From NCBI GenBank assembly GCA_943736015.1, contig OX031058.1:23709001-23773000 (forward strand): 64,000 nucleotides of DNA, given 5' to 3'. The notes below the pieces were generated by a model. That model did no database searches and had not been told where the DNA came from. It was given only the letters and a program-made list of their open reading frames with translations. The translations under genes were made by a program, and so were the position numbers. Positions 35,823 through 47,342 of the stretch are shown here, piece by piece. Position 1 is the first letter of the stretch. The number at the start of each line of letters is the position of its first letter. This stretch comes from Tridacna crocea. Taxonomy: Eukaryota; Mollusca; Bivalvia; Cardiida; Cardiidae.

Positions 35823-36050
35823 TCATATCTATTTTGGTCATCTAAACCTTTCCCAGACAACCCTTTTTTTAAGTATCTGCAGTATAAATCTTTTGAAAAC
35901 ACTGTGAAGACAAGAAATTGCTCTTGTGTTCTAACCTTTTGGAGAACTTCCCACCATTTTCACCAAATTTTAAATTGTCGTCTGCAAACAAGTTCAGTTT
36001 GGAAGAGTCTAAAATTTGTTGTTTGGGAAAGGGTTAATTCATTCGCAGTG

Positions 36051-37501
36051 GGCATCGTCTCTGCTAACTTGGCAGACCTAGGTAGGTCTATATCAGCAAT
36101 GACCTGAAGAAGAAAAAAACTGGTTGGGGGGACGGGGGGGATGGGGAGGTGTCCACCGAGCCAGAACGATGCTCGGAAATGCAGAAAGTTACAAATAGTA
36201 AGAAGTTTCGATGCTTGTCAGCCTCCTCGGACTGTGATTTTCTTATAGGTCATATTCTGTGAAAACGGGGCTATTATGCATAGTCTATGCAAAAAATTTT
36301 GTCTCATGTAGACCTGCCTGTGTAGTCCGCGCACGAAACATGGGTCTAAATTTCCTTTTATCTGTAAATTTTTTGCTTGGCAAAGGACCACTCTACCTCC
36401 AGATACAGTCGATTGTTGTGCAACGTCTAGCTTGGCATAATGCCTCACAGAGATGTATTAAATCCCCTTTTGCCAGAACAGTCGACGCAGGCTTATCCGA
36501 AGCGGCACTTTGTACGGCGCTATAGTTAGATTTTGTGCCATAGTAGACTTGTGCAAAACAGGAAATTACATAAACATCGAATGTTTCGTCTCGTTGCATG
36601 CAAATGTTCGAATTTCCCTAAAGTTTCGTTTGTTGCAGGCCAATCTATCATAGACCTGTCTAATATTGTCCGTATTGTTTTTACAAATTATATTTTGCTT
36701 CCTGATGTTCGACTTTGAAAATATGTCCGTATTGTTTTTGCAAATTATATTTTGCTTCCTGATGTTCGACTTTGAAAATATGAACTTTAGATGATCGTAA
36801 AATAAATATAGCTTGTACAGGCGTACACTGAAAAAAGGATTCCTTGCTAGATCTATATCTCTCATACTGGCGGGCTCTGAGCTTGTAGATCAATGCAAGA
36901 AAATCGTCTGCATGCGTGATTTCTAGTTTGGTAGGCCTACGTTAGGTTTAATTAAAGTAGTCCACGAATGATGTTCTTTGGAGCGTGTGAAAACAAAAAG
37001 ATAAGTTGTGTCATAAACAGGATGAAAAAAAAAAAACAGGACTGAATTTCTGAGTGGATAAAAATTAAAAAAGAAACTGAACGGGAAGAAAAATTCCAAC
37101 AGGAAAATAGCTAAAATGACGTAAACTTTTTATCACAATTGAGCTGGTACCCGCGCCGCCCGATTGATTCGAATACATCGACCATACAATGGGTACCAGT
37201 TTCCTGTTACGCTTTAATGACTGATATAAGAAACAGATTATGGTAAACAAAGGAGAATCGTGACAAATAATTCCTGATCAAGTTCCTTGTTTCTGTCAAA
37301 CAGAAGTTTGCGTAAGAGGTGAGACATTTTCGTTTTATATTTTACTCGTTAGATGTATTCTAGTTTTTTTTTTTTACATAAATTGATCTTGCGAATAATG
37401 ATTGCTGGAGAAATGCGAAGAATCTGCTCACAGAACAAGATTATGTACATGTACATTTTACATGTTTGGTTTAAATTTTTAAAATTAAATGATTTCTCCT
37501 T
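36051..37501. other. Intergenic spacer between the two ~2 kb copies
   Basis: No gene seen. Holds a G-rich run at 36125-36142, a tandem duplication at 36668-36781 and scattered weak pieces of common repeats (for example CGCACGAAACATGGG, CACAGAGATGTATTAAAT). Confidence 0.5.
36668..36781. repeat. 57 bp tandem duplication
   Basis: Two adjacent units starting GTCCGTATTGTTTTTACAAA and ending GACTTTGAAAATAT, differing at one base (a/g). A recent event. Confidence 0.9.
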
Positions 37502-38299
37502 TACGGTCCTACTAAAACACGCCGTACCAGAAAAATACGCCGTACCATACGCCGAACGGATTAAAACACGCCGTACCAAAATGTGAATTATATTGTATGC
37601 TTTTTTTTGGTATTTTAATATTGAAAAACATATAATCTAACCTAAGTAGCGATATTACTTGCCAATTTTTCATATTTGTCAAGTTATTTGCCAATTTTAG
37701 ACATTCTTGCACCGGACCAACATGTGCCCGTTACGCCGTACCAATTACATGAGCGCCGTACGAATTTTGAGGCACAAAAGAACCAAATTAATAAGAATGT
37801 ATGGTACAATATGCAATTATCTACTTATTTACGAGTTCATGTTGTTCTATTTCATGTCTTACAGGCGTTGCAGGTACATGTCAAGCATTTATCCAGCAGA
37901 TGTTTACAGAAGGGAAATAATAAGTTTATACAGAGAACTTTACGTTAAACATCAGTTCAATGAAACCTTGTGGAAAAACGAGAAATTGCTTATGACCGTT
38001 TCTCTTCTTTTCTGATCCTGAAAAATATGGCTTTTGAAAATGTCTTGGGAAAAGGACAAAATACTAGTAACCAGTATTTTCTCCTTTTCATATAATGTTT
38101 TCTACCCTCCAAGAATAAATTTCAATTGTGTCGTCTGCAAATTTAGAACAGTCTACAAATTACAATTTTGTCGTTTGGTTAAAAGTTAATGAATGTAGAA
38201 CGTGGACTGTATTTTTTCATTCTTTAATCAATTTTTCCATTTATTGCTGGTTGTTCCATGCTGTATTGTTGCGCACTGTGAATAAAATTGGCTTTTATC

Positions 38300-38415
38300 C
38301 ATACGTCAAATTTTAGACCCATCCAAACTGAAACAGATTGCAGACGACAATTTTAAACTTGATGAAAATGGCGGAGAGTTCTCTAAAAGGGTAGAAAACA
38401 CGGTATGGAAAAATA
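38300..38415. repeat. TTAA family C, half element
   Basis: TACGTCAAATTTTAGACCCAT, AACTGAAACAGATTGCAGAC and AGGGTAGAAAACACGGTATGG, stopping at the core. Duplicate of 34845-34965. Confidence 0.65.
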
Positions 38416-39084
38416 AGGATAGGTGAACTTATATATAGATACATCCAATTTGTGTGCCCTAAATAACACTTTCTCAACCCTCACATGTACAGATTTGAAT
38501 GATATCTTCCGAAAATTGTCATCACAACCCTTGCAATCAGTAAACTGTAAATTAATATTGAGATAGATCTTTTCTATTCTATTTTTTATGTCCCGGCATC
38601 GGAAGATTGGGGCCATATAACTTTACCCTTGTCCGCCTGTCCGTCTGCACAAACGGGGGCATTAGTGTTTCACAAACATGTGTTCTTTTTCTTTTGTCTC
38701 GGTGATTTTTTACCAATAAACGATGTAAAGAAATTTGACTGGCAAATGTTGACTGATTGATTTTATGATGATTTATACCACTTTAAGTACATTATTTCAC
38801 TGCAGAAGCTCACATATTCACATACTTCCTGTTTTTACCAGTACTAGGCAAGGGCCCTGAATTTTCTTGCCCCAGGAAATACCTGAGAAAGAACCCATTT
38901 TCGCGTCATTTTTTATTTATTGAGAAAGGGGATGATGAGGGTAACGTCTTTTCCCGTTTACTTCAATGTGTTGGCACTGAGAAGGGCTGTTTTTAAGACA
39001 ATTGTTCGCAAAGACAGATTTCTGTGAAATTGGTGGCCTTAGCAAGGGCCGTTGGTGTTTGGAAGGGTCGTTGTTGGTTGGTCC

Positions 39085-39375
39085 TTAGAAGGGCCATTTT
39101 CTTACAGTCACACATTTAAGGAAACATGGCTTTATTGTACCCATTCTGTTTCCACATGCAGCGATGTTTCCATCTGCTAAGCGGAACAGCTTTATCCCTT
39201 CTTGAAAGTATTTCTTCACATTAAGTGTGATGATGACTTGCGAGCCCTTCTTCAGTAGGGTCTTGGAAGCGGCGAAGTGAATGTACTGGCCATTCATTGT
39301 CCTCAAGCCTTCTTCTTTTATGTGTTCGTAGGCTTGTACTGTAGTGCCTTCAGAGCAGTATTCAATCCCTTTTGG
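39085..39375 (-). pseudogene. tRNA 2'-phosphotransferase (TRPT1/KptA)-like C-terminal fragment
   Basis: Open frame of about 96 codons: EYCSEGTTVQAYEHIKEEGL, RTMNGQYIHFAASKTLLKKG, QVIITLNVKKYFQEGIKLFR and NIAACGNRMGTIKPCFLKC. The order G-T...A-x-x-x-I-K-x-x-G-L...M-x-x-x-x-I-H-F-A...A/E-G-I-x-F/L-F-R...G-N-x-x-G...P-x-F follows the KptA family enzyme that removes the 2'-phosphate of spliced tRNA using NAD. The family H-G-T histidine is Glu here. No N-terminal part and no convincing flanking splice sites, so a captured fragment is more likely than a gene; an exon of an unseen gene is possible. Confidence 0.62.
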
Positions 39376-39739
39376 TCATATCTATTTTGGTCATCTAAAC
39401 CTTTCCCAGACAACACTTTTTTTTAAAGTGTCTGCAGTATAAATCTTTTGAAAACACTGTGAAGATAAGAAATTGCTCTTGTGTTCTAACCTTTTGGAGA
39501 ACTACCCACCATTTTCACCAAGTTTTAAATTGTCGTCTGCAAACTAGTTCAGTTTGGAAGAGTCTAAAATTTGTTTGGGAAAGGGTTAATTCACTCGCAG
39601 TGGGATAAAATGGAATCTAGTTTAAAACAATAACAGTGAAAAAAACTAAAAACAAAAGAACTCATGGTAGAACCACGTCCACGTCGTTGAGTCTGGAAAC
39701 ATTTTAAGGGCAAAAAGTTCTATGTACAACCATTTAATC

Positions 39740-40369
39740 TTAACCAAACGACAATTTTCAAATGGTCCAAATTTGCTGACGACACAAATGAAATTTGTTA
39801 CGGAAAGGTTACCAACATTTTCTTCTTTTCCCAAAATATTTTCAATAACCTTATTTTTCAGGACCTGCAATTTCTTATTTTTTCACAAAGGTTTCATTAA
39901 AGTAATGAAACGTAAAGTTCTCTGTATAAACTTCCTCAGTACCACAGAGTTATTTCCCTTCTATAAATGTCTGCTGGATGATTGACGTGTACCTACAACC
40001 TCTGTAAGACATGAAATAAAACAACACGAACTCGTAAATAAGTAGATAATTGCATATTGTACCATACATTCTTATTAATATTTGGTTGTTTTGTGCCTCT
40101 AAATTCGTATGGCGCTCATGTAATTGGTATGGCTTAACGGGCACCTCTTGGTCCCGTACAAGAATGTCTATAATTACCAATAACTTGACAAATATGAAAA
40201 ATTGGGCAGTAATATCGCTTCTTAGGTTAGATTATATGTTTTTCAATATAAAAATACCAAAAAAAGCATACAATATAATTCACATTTTGGTACGGCGTGT
40301 TTTAATCCGTACGGCGTATGGTACGGCGTATTTTTCTGGTACGGCGTGTTTTAGTAGGACCCAAGTTTT
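39740..40369. repeat. Inverted third copy of the CGCCGTACC segment with flanking TTAA family DNA
   Basis: TTAACCAAACGACAATTTTC begins an A-type arm; from about 39870 the sequence is the inverse complement of 34075-34575, ending GGTACGGCGTGTTTTAGTAG at 40359. Followed by another A-type fragment to about 40440. Confidence 0.8.
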
Positions 40370-40439
40370 AACGATCACGAGAATGAACGTTTCTAAAAAA
40401 AAAGTGAGTAACCATCATTTTCTCCTTTTCGCCTAGTGT

Positions 40440-41439
40440 AGCCCAGCCAATCGAAGGCAGCCATTAGAGCTTGATTTTATAAGTTGTCTGCAAATACTCT
40501 CAAATTGGTTAAGTAGGCCTATAACAATTTTCTTTTGGTATAGAGTTAAACATTGTTCTTCGGTTCAAATACGGCGAAGGGTCGGGTGGCAAGAAAGTCG
40601 ATGCTCCGCTATCAATCAACCAGTCAATTTATCAGCCATGTATACACGGTCCGGTGAACTGGTAAATCGGGGGGGGGGGGTTTGGTCATATTTCTATTGA
40701 TGAGTTTGATTATTAACTTTCCGGTTTTCTTGAATATCATACTGTATACATTATTCTTCGGGCATACCTTTGTATCTTTAACACATGTTTTTGTTACGTT
40801 GGTGCAGAAGTCCGAATATCTTTGACCCATGTTTGAGTTATATTGACATTATTGATATCATCAATTCCGTTGTACATTTTATTGTTACGGAGCTTCTAAC
40901 AGGCCTATAACATCTTAAAGAATGTTACATCTTTTTATTAAAGGACGTTTTTTGTTTTTTTTTTAACTTTGCACTTTGCACATACACGTTCATCATGTCT
41001 CTAAAAAATCACAGTAAAAAGGATGTGGCTCACTTTGCTGGTTTCTGAGAAATTTGCGCCTTTGAAAAGGTCCCAAATTCAGTTTACATTACATTTAAAA
41101 GTCTTTTTTAATAGTCATTAACAGAAACTTACGGGAAAAATATACATCATTTTGAGGAAAAAAAAGTAGTTTTACATAAAAAAAATATATAAAAGCCTGG
41201 TTTTGAGCATGGTAAGTGTACAAATATGGATACCAGATAGAGACCGTTTTGTTCAAAAGGAAGATAATTCCACGGAATTAAGGGTTAATCTTAACTAAAT
41301 ACATACTTCTAACGGACAGGTTTTTCTTAAAATTTTCATACTTATAATATTTATGATTCTACACAATAAGAAAAAATAAAAACGGCACCGATCCGTGCTT
41401 TTTTTGTCAGAAAATAAGGTTGAAGGTCACTGTGAATGC
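40440..41439. other. Intergenic stretch, no gene recognised
   Basis: Contains a short G run (about 40670-40680) and AT-rich sequence with poly-A and poly-T runs. No open frame with family resemblance. Confidence 0.5.
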
Positions 41440-41669
41440 TTAACTCATTACCAAACGACAAAAATTTAGACTGGTTCAAATTGAAAGCATTCGCAGACGA
41501 AAAAATAAAGGTTACTGAAAAATTGAAATTTTGTTCTGGGAAGGGTAGAGAACACTGTGGGAAAAGGAGAAAATGCTGGTTACCATCATTTCCTCCTTTT
41601 CCTACAGTGTTTTCAAAAGGCTTCTTTCTCAGGGGCGTCAAAAGTAGGGATTGTGTGGTAATGAGTTAA
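41440..41669 (+). repeat. TTAA family A, full-length (230 bp)
   Basis: TTAACTCATTACCAAACGAC to TGTGTGGTAATGAGTTAA, with core AAATGCTGGTTACCATCATTT. An extra core-only fragment (GGGAAAAGGAGAAATGCTCA and inverse) follows at 41666-41740. Confidence 0.92.
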
Positions 41670-42296
41670 CAGACAGAGTGGGAAAAGGAGAAATGCTCAA
41701 CAAGAGTGATTTCTCCTTTTCCAACAAAGATTTTCAAAGTGGAATCCGCTATATTTCCACAGCTTTAAATTTCCTGCCTTTGTTTCCTTGTTTGGTGTAT
41801 AAAGATCGAAGATCCATTATTTCTCTTCACCAATACCACCTGGTGAAAGTGTTTCAGTGCACCATTAGAAATCTCAGTGCAAAAAAATTACACAGGTGCA
41901 CTTTTGATTCAATATCCATGACAGAAGTACCTGCGCAGTAGGATGCGGGCGAACATTTGACATATACGTCGTTAAGCTTGGCCGATTGGATTTGCCTTGA
42001 AATGTTCAACGTTAGTCGCTAGTTTTATAACAACAGACGAGAGATATATTCCTGACACTGTCATATATTCCTGACACTGTAATAAAACTCGAATCACTGG
42101 CTTTCATACAGAAAGTTTTGTGAATAGATTTTGGAATGAGAGCCTAGAAATCACATTCCGCACAACCTTTCTGCCCAAAACCGAGCATACTATCTAGATG
42201 CAGGTATATCTTCTAGCTGTCTCTTCGTTCCAGAAGCGATGATCGAAATGTTGAGCTTATAGTCTATTCTGATGACAAATTCTTTCACTATAGTAA

Positions 42297-42600
42297 GCTT
42301 ACCAGACTATAAAACTGTACCCTTGTCCGAATCAAAAGCATTTGCAGACGACAACTTCAATGTAGCTAAAAAGATGCAGTTTTTCTTTGATATATTGAGT
42401 AGAAAACATGTAAGGCAATGAAGTCGCCTGATTCATCAGTCCTTAATTGATCAGCCAAAGAAATTGTCGCCTCGTCCAAATCAGAAGTATTTGCATACGA
42501 CAAATTAAATGTGTCTCATAAGGTAAAGTCTGTATTCAAAAGGGTGGAAAAAATGCTGGGCTAAACAGTAGATTATTTGGGTAGAAGGGTTAATACCGCG
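42297..42600. repeat. TTAA family, two degenerate fragments
   Basis: TTACCAGACTATAAAACTGTA, AAAGCATTTGCAGACGACAA; then GTATTTGCATACGACAAATTA and TTTGGGTAGAAGGGTTAAT. Confidence 0.55.
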
Positions 42601-43283
42601 AATTATCGGGGGTGTATCTGGTACAGCGCTCTCGAGAACGCTTACATTCTAACTTTTGAGACGACCCCTTTAATCGGACAGAAATACGCCTCCCTTACAC
42701 TACCGAGCTCAAAGTTCATTAAATTCATTAAAATTATCTTAAATTAAAGTGGTTGTAAAAGACACCGACTTGTCAATGTTTGAAAAGTGAATGATACTGG
42801 ATTATATCTGTCACTCAAAGGATTAATGTTAACTATCCATCACATTTTGTGACTTTAATTCAACGTCATTAGCCTATGAAAAGACTAGCGTAAGAGTTTT
42901 TGTTGATATCTTTTAAGCAATAGATCTAGTCGATTTTGAAAGACAGACCTGTGAAATATCGTATGTTCGGAAACGTGAATAAGTCTAAATTTTTGGTTCG
43001 AAATAATCGCCAGTCGTAGCATGCGATTCGAAAAAAGGGTATCAGGAGTTTTGAGTGTTTATACGAGCAACCAAATCTGCTGTCACTTTAGACCTTCATG
43101 TATAATCAAAATGATTTTTAATGTGAAACACACATTTAAGTTTAATGCAACTCCGTGATGCATAATACCTAGCCAAGTAATCACATAATGATTCATGAAA
43201 TCCTCTTTGTTCTATCAACCGACAAAATCACGGGGTAGACTGGTCATTTTACGTGTAAAAAAAAAATAGACCAAGAGCAAAAA
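42601..43283. other. Intergenic stretch upstream of TPC, no gene recognised
   Basis: AT-rich with no repeats recognised and no coding frame. One of the few unique-looking intergenic segments, so a place to look for TPC regulatory sequence. Confidence 0.4.
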
Positions 43284-43355
43284 GTATCGACCCATGTCAG
43301 CCTGCGCGGATTGCGCAGGCTGACATCGGTCGATACTTTTTGCAAATGCCTTAAG
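43284..43355. repeat. Hairpin repeat with GTCAGCCTGCGC core, copy 1
   Basis: GCAAAAAGTATCGACCCATG pairs with the inverse at the right end; the centre is CAGCCTGCGCGGATTGCGCAGGCTG. Related hairpins at 48836-48916 and 52262-52340. Confidence 0.8.
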
Positions 43356-43559
43356 GCTGCCTTTGTGCAGAGCATGGCTCATTTTTAAGTATTACATGTA
43401 GAACCTTACAGTTGTGTGCGTTTGTTTTTCTAACTTCATCCATCGTTCCACACTTGTAGAAGAACCATTAAGCATATTTTCGATAATCCAAGCAACAACG
43501 ATAACTCGACCACTTTTCTTCAGTCTCGTTCTAGTCCGAGCTTAGAATTATAAGAGATG

Positions 43560-43680
43560 GACTTAAAGTTTTGGAAACTAGTAGTGAAAACATTGTAACC
43601 AATTTAAAACAAAAAGATTGTTACGAGCGATTTCTCCTTTGTTTACAATGTGTTTAAAAATAGTCTATTGTATAACGCCA
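43560..43680. repeat. TTAA family, core remnant
   Basis: GTGAAAACATTGTAACCAAT ... GAGCGATTTCTCCTTTGTTT, ends lost. Confidence 0.45.
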
Positions 43681-43706
43681 AACAGTGGTCTTTTGATGGC
43701 GATAAA

Positions 43707-43927
43707 TTAACCGGCCTTTACCAGGTGACAATTTTTTTGACTTATCCAAATGGAAAGCATGAAATATGACTCGGATCATTTTGGATTTGTTGTTGAAATG
43801 TCGTAGAAAACATTGTGGTAAAAGGATAAAATACTGATTCTTATCGTTTTCTCCATTTTCCATAACATTTTCAAAAGCCGTCATTCTTCAGTGTCTTTAA
43901 AACACGGGTTTGTTTGACAAAGGGTTA
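43707..43927 (+). repeat. TTAA family, diverged full-length copy next to the TPC start
   Basis: TTAACCGGCCTTTACCAGGTG to GTTTGTTTGACAAAGGGTTAA; core AACATTGTGGTAAAAGGATA with inverse TTTCTCCATTTTCCATAACA. Ends 40 bp before the TPC start codon. Confidence 0.82.
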
Positions 43928-43967
43928 AACCTGTAATCCATTGTACAGATGAGATGAATAAAAGAAT
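43928..43967 (+). promoter_or_regulatory. TPC 5' leader with two short uORFs or a splice acceptor
   Basis: Between the TTAA element and the start codon are ATG-AGA-TGA (43949-43957) and an out-of-frame ATG at 43954 whose 10-codon frame ends at 43986, overlapping the main start. TTGTACAG ending at 43948 could also be the acceptor of a 5' non-coding exon. Which of these applies cannot be told from sequence. Confidence 0.4.
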
Positions 43968-44348
43968 ATGTCGAACATTGCTTTAACTCCACCCGAGATC
44001 GTGATAGACGCCGTTGAAGATGAGAAAATCGACAAAGATACAGGAACTGCAAAAGCACAAGAAACTGTCAAACTAAAGGTTCAAAGTAACGATGCTGATA
44101 GTCACGATACTCGTGCAAACACAAACCCTGAACTTATCCTGAAAGTTCCAGACATTATCATTCAGAGTGTAGACGATGCCGCAAAACAAAGTTCTGACAC
44201 GACTAGTAATATTGAGAGTGATTCCAAACCGTCTACGAATGAATTACAGTTGCCTAAAATAGCAAGGGTCGAAAGCTTGCCGAACGGATCTACCAAAGCG
44301 CGACATCGGCACCACAGTAAAGAGGATTTGAAACACCTGTCGGAGGAC
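43968..44348 (+). CDS. TPCN3: TPC coding exon 1
   Basis: ATG at 43968, donor GTAAGT after 44348; 127 codons. Polar and acidic (many D, E, S, K) with a basic patch KARHRHHSKEDLKHLSED at the end; no membrane segment. It joins in frame to exon 2, which carries the recognisable family sequence. An upstream non-coding exon is possible (see the leader entry). Confidence 0.85.
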
Positions 44349-47309
44349 GTAAGTTATTCTAATTTCTACGCTATAGTCGGTTTTGTACACGATTGCTTAT
44401 TTTGGAAATTGTAGTCAGTTTTGTACGGTATGATCCGTTTTGTACCCGTGACCAGTTTGAAAATAGCCGTTGACTTGAATAAATAACTGGTTATGTAAAG
44501 TTAATTGTACTGGTCTTGTACATTACGGTCGGTTTTCTACATAATGCCGGTTTCGAACTACCTCGCAAAAGCAATAATAGCCTTGGGTCAAAGATAAATG
44601 AACAAGATTCTTTCAAAATCCTGATAGTAAATTATTTGAGGACGCAACTTATTATTTTTTATTTCTACTTTCTTACTGGCTGTGTGCACAACGACCGGTT
44701 TGGTAAATTTTCGATCGGTTTCGTACACAATGATCGGTTTTGTAAATTTTCGGTTGGTTTTTGCACACAATGACCGGTATTATAAATAATAGCCAGATTT
44801 GCACGCATAGTAAATTATGTGAGGACTCAAGTTATTATTTACTAGTATTCTACTTGCTTGCAGGCTGTGTGCACAACGACTGGTTTGGTAAATTTTCAAC
44901 TGGTTTTGTACACAATGAACGGTTTTTATACATCATAGTCGGTTTTGTCCATTGCATGCAGTTTGAACTTGTGGCTAGTTTTGACTTTTAGTCTGCTGGT
45001 ACATTTCTGGGTCCGTATTCACCAACTTTTCTTAAGAACATTCTTAGTCTTATTCTTCAAAATTTTGTCAATGTGAAAGTAACAGAACTTCTGATTGGCT
45101 TAACCATTTAGTTTAGCCAATCAGAAGATCTGTTACTTTCACACTTAGAAAATTTTAAAGAATAAGAAAAAGAATGTTCTTAGAATGTGGTGAATACGGA
45201 CCCTGGATGTTCGTAAACAACTCCCTTACCTCTAAAGACAAGTTTTTCAACTGCCGTTTCAGGGTTCCTTATGTCCAGAATGTCTCAGAATAGTGAGAAT
45301 ACTGGACAGTGTACAACCAAAATCAAATTGCAAATTTTGCACAGTTTGCTTGTAGATCTCGGTCATCTTTGGCTGCAAAAACAGCCGTAGTTTAGAGAGG
45401 GGATTTAAGATTTAAATGCTTGTATCCTGGGTAAATACATGTTTGTAAGTACTTACAGATAGACAATGTGTCATTTATCAACATCAAGCGATAACGATAT
45501 CTCTTTACACTTTCCCAAACGACAATTTTTGACTTCAATCAAATTAAAAGCGTACGCAGACGACAAATTCAGTACAGCTCAAATGACGATTTTTGTCTTT
45601 GACTGTGTAAAAAGCATTGTGGGAAAAGGAGAAATGCTGGTCTCCTTTTTCTACATGTTTTCAAAGGTTTTCTTTCTCAATGTTTCTTATAGGTTTTCTT
45701 TCTCGGGGTCGTCAAAAGTCCGTACTGTGTGGTAACTTGTCAACTGTTTACCACAAAAATCCGTGTTTTAATGGTCATAAGGAAGAAGGTTTTTAAAAAT
45801 GCTGTAGAATAAGGAAGAAATACTGGTAGACAGCATTTTCTCCCCTTTTCCACGAGGCTTCGACAATTCAAAGACATTTTCCATCGTTTCGGGCACATTT
45901 AATTGATCGTCTGCGAGTGATTCAAATTTGGACTGGTTCAAACATTGCTCATATTGTTAAGAGTTCGCTCGTTACCCCCAGATACTAAATGGTCCGCAAC
46001 GCGCAAAAAGGGTCATTCGGACGTTTGCGTAAAGCTTAGTGTCGTCTCAGATCAGCCTGCACACACTCAGTGCATTAGATTACATTAGATTTTGTCCTAT
46101 TGTAGACTTTCACGAAACAGAAAATTACTCAAGAAATGAAAGTGCTGTTTTGGAAAAGTCTGTGCGGACTGCACAGGCTGATCAAAGACGCCACTTTAGG
46201 CAAATGTCCGAATGCCCCTTTTTTAAAAACAAGTTCGTTACAAAAAAAGTAAGGAGAGGCCAGCATCAATGTTTCCAAATAGTTTATTGGCTTTTAATTT
46301 CAATATATTGGCACATGTAAACAAACAGGTAAAACAGCCACCGCGTAGAAACCTCATAATGCTTTATATGACGGTCATTTGACACTCTTGTAACGTTTGC
46401 AAGTCGCTTGATTTTGTCCAGGGGTTTTCTTTCTCTTTTTAACGAAACTCGTCTTATTTTTTCTTCTGCTTAGATTTATTTCCTTAAGGAAAAAATACAA
46501 TTATTTGAGAGGTCATTTGCAGCCATGGCAAATTAATACAACAAAGCTTTTCTGAAATTCGTCATATAAAAATAAATTACATCTATTTCCTGTTTCGGTT
46601 TTTTGATTCCGCTTTATTTACAAAACCATGACGAAACAGACTGTGTTTCAGAGCACTTTCGTAAGAAAAATGGATTCAGACAGTAAATTTTGTGGCAGTC
46701 TGCATTTTAAAATCACCACTATTGGAGAGGTCTGATAAAAATGTTTTCAAGCTTTAACCCTTTGCCACACAATTCCTACTTTTAACGGCCATGAGAAAGG
46801 AGCCTCTTAAAAACATTGTGGGAAAAGGAGAGAATGCTGGTAAGCAGCATTTTCCCCTATTCCCAGAATGTTTTCTGCTTATCCCAAGACAAACTTCAAT
46901 TTTTGAGTCGCATTACTTTTGTCGTCTGCATATGCTTCCAATTTGGGCCAGTCTAACATTTTGTCGCTTGATAAAGGATTAAAAAGTGATAAAAAGCACT
47001 TGGTTTCCCATATAATAAGTTATAAACTCTCCCTTACGTTGTTTTTCATAAATTTATTCGGGCTGAAAGTACAATAGAAAATAACAAAGATGGTGTTATT
47101 TACGTCTTGAATGTAAAGAAGCAAAGGACATATTGGCTCGATCCTTTCGGTTATGATGTTGCACTTTTTGTGTATCACTACGTAATATTTTTTATAATAA
47201 CTATAAATCTTCCATTATTCATTCATTCATTCATGAGAGAGAGAGAGAGAGAGATTTCACAAACTTGACTGACAGACGCGCAGACAGACAGACAGACGCG
47301 CAGACAGAC

Positions 47310-47342
<33 letters not shown>

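Larger units (their letters stand above)
34071..36045. repeat. Segmental duplication, copy 1 (about 2 kb)
   Basis: Matches 37502-39600 in the same orientation from ACGGTCCTACTAAAACACGC to GGAAAGGGTTAATTCA, with roughly one change per 20-30 bases, a 3 bp deletion and a deletion of about 75 bp relative to copy 2. Carries a CGCCGTACC element, TTAA family C pieces (34845-34965, 35850-36034) and the TRPT1-like fragment. Confidence 0.88.
37502..39600. repeat. Segmental duplication, copy 2 (about 2.1 kb)
   Basis: Direct copy of 34071-36045; longer by a block at 39150-39227 that restores the TRPT1-like frame. Ends with the same TTAA family C copy (39405-39590). Confidence 0.88.
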
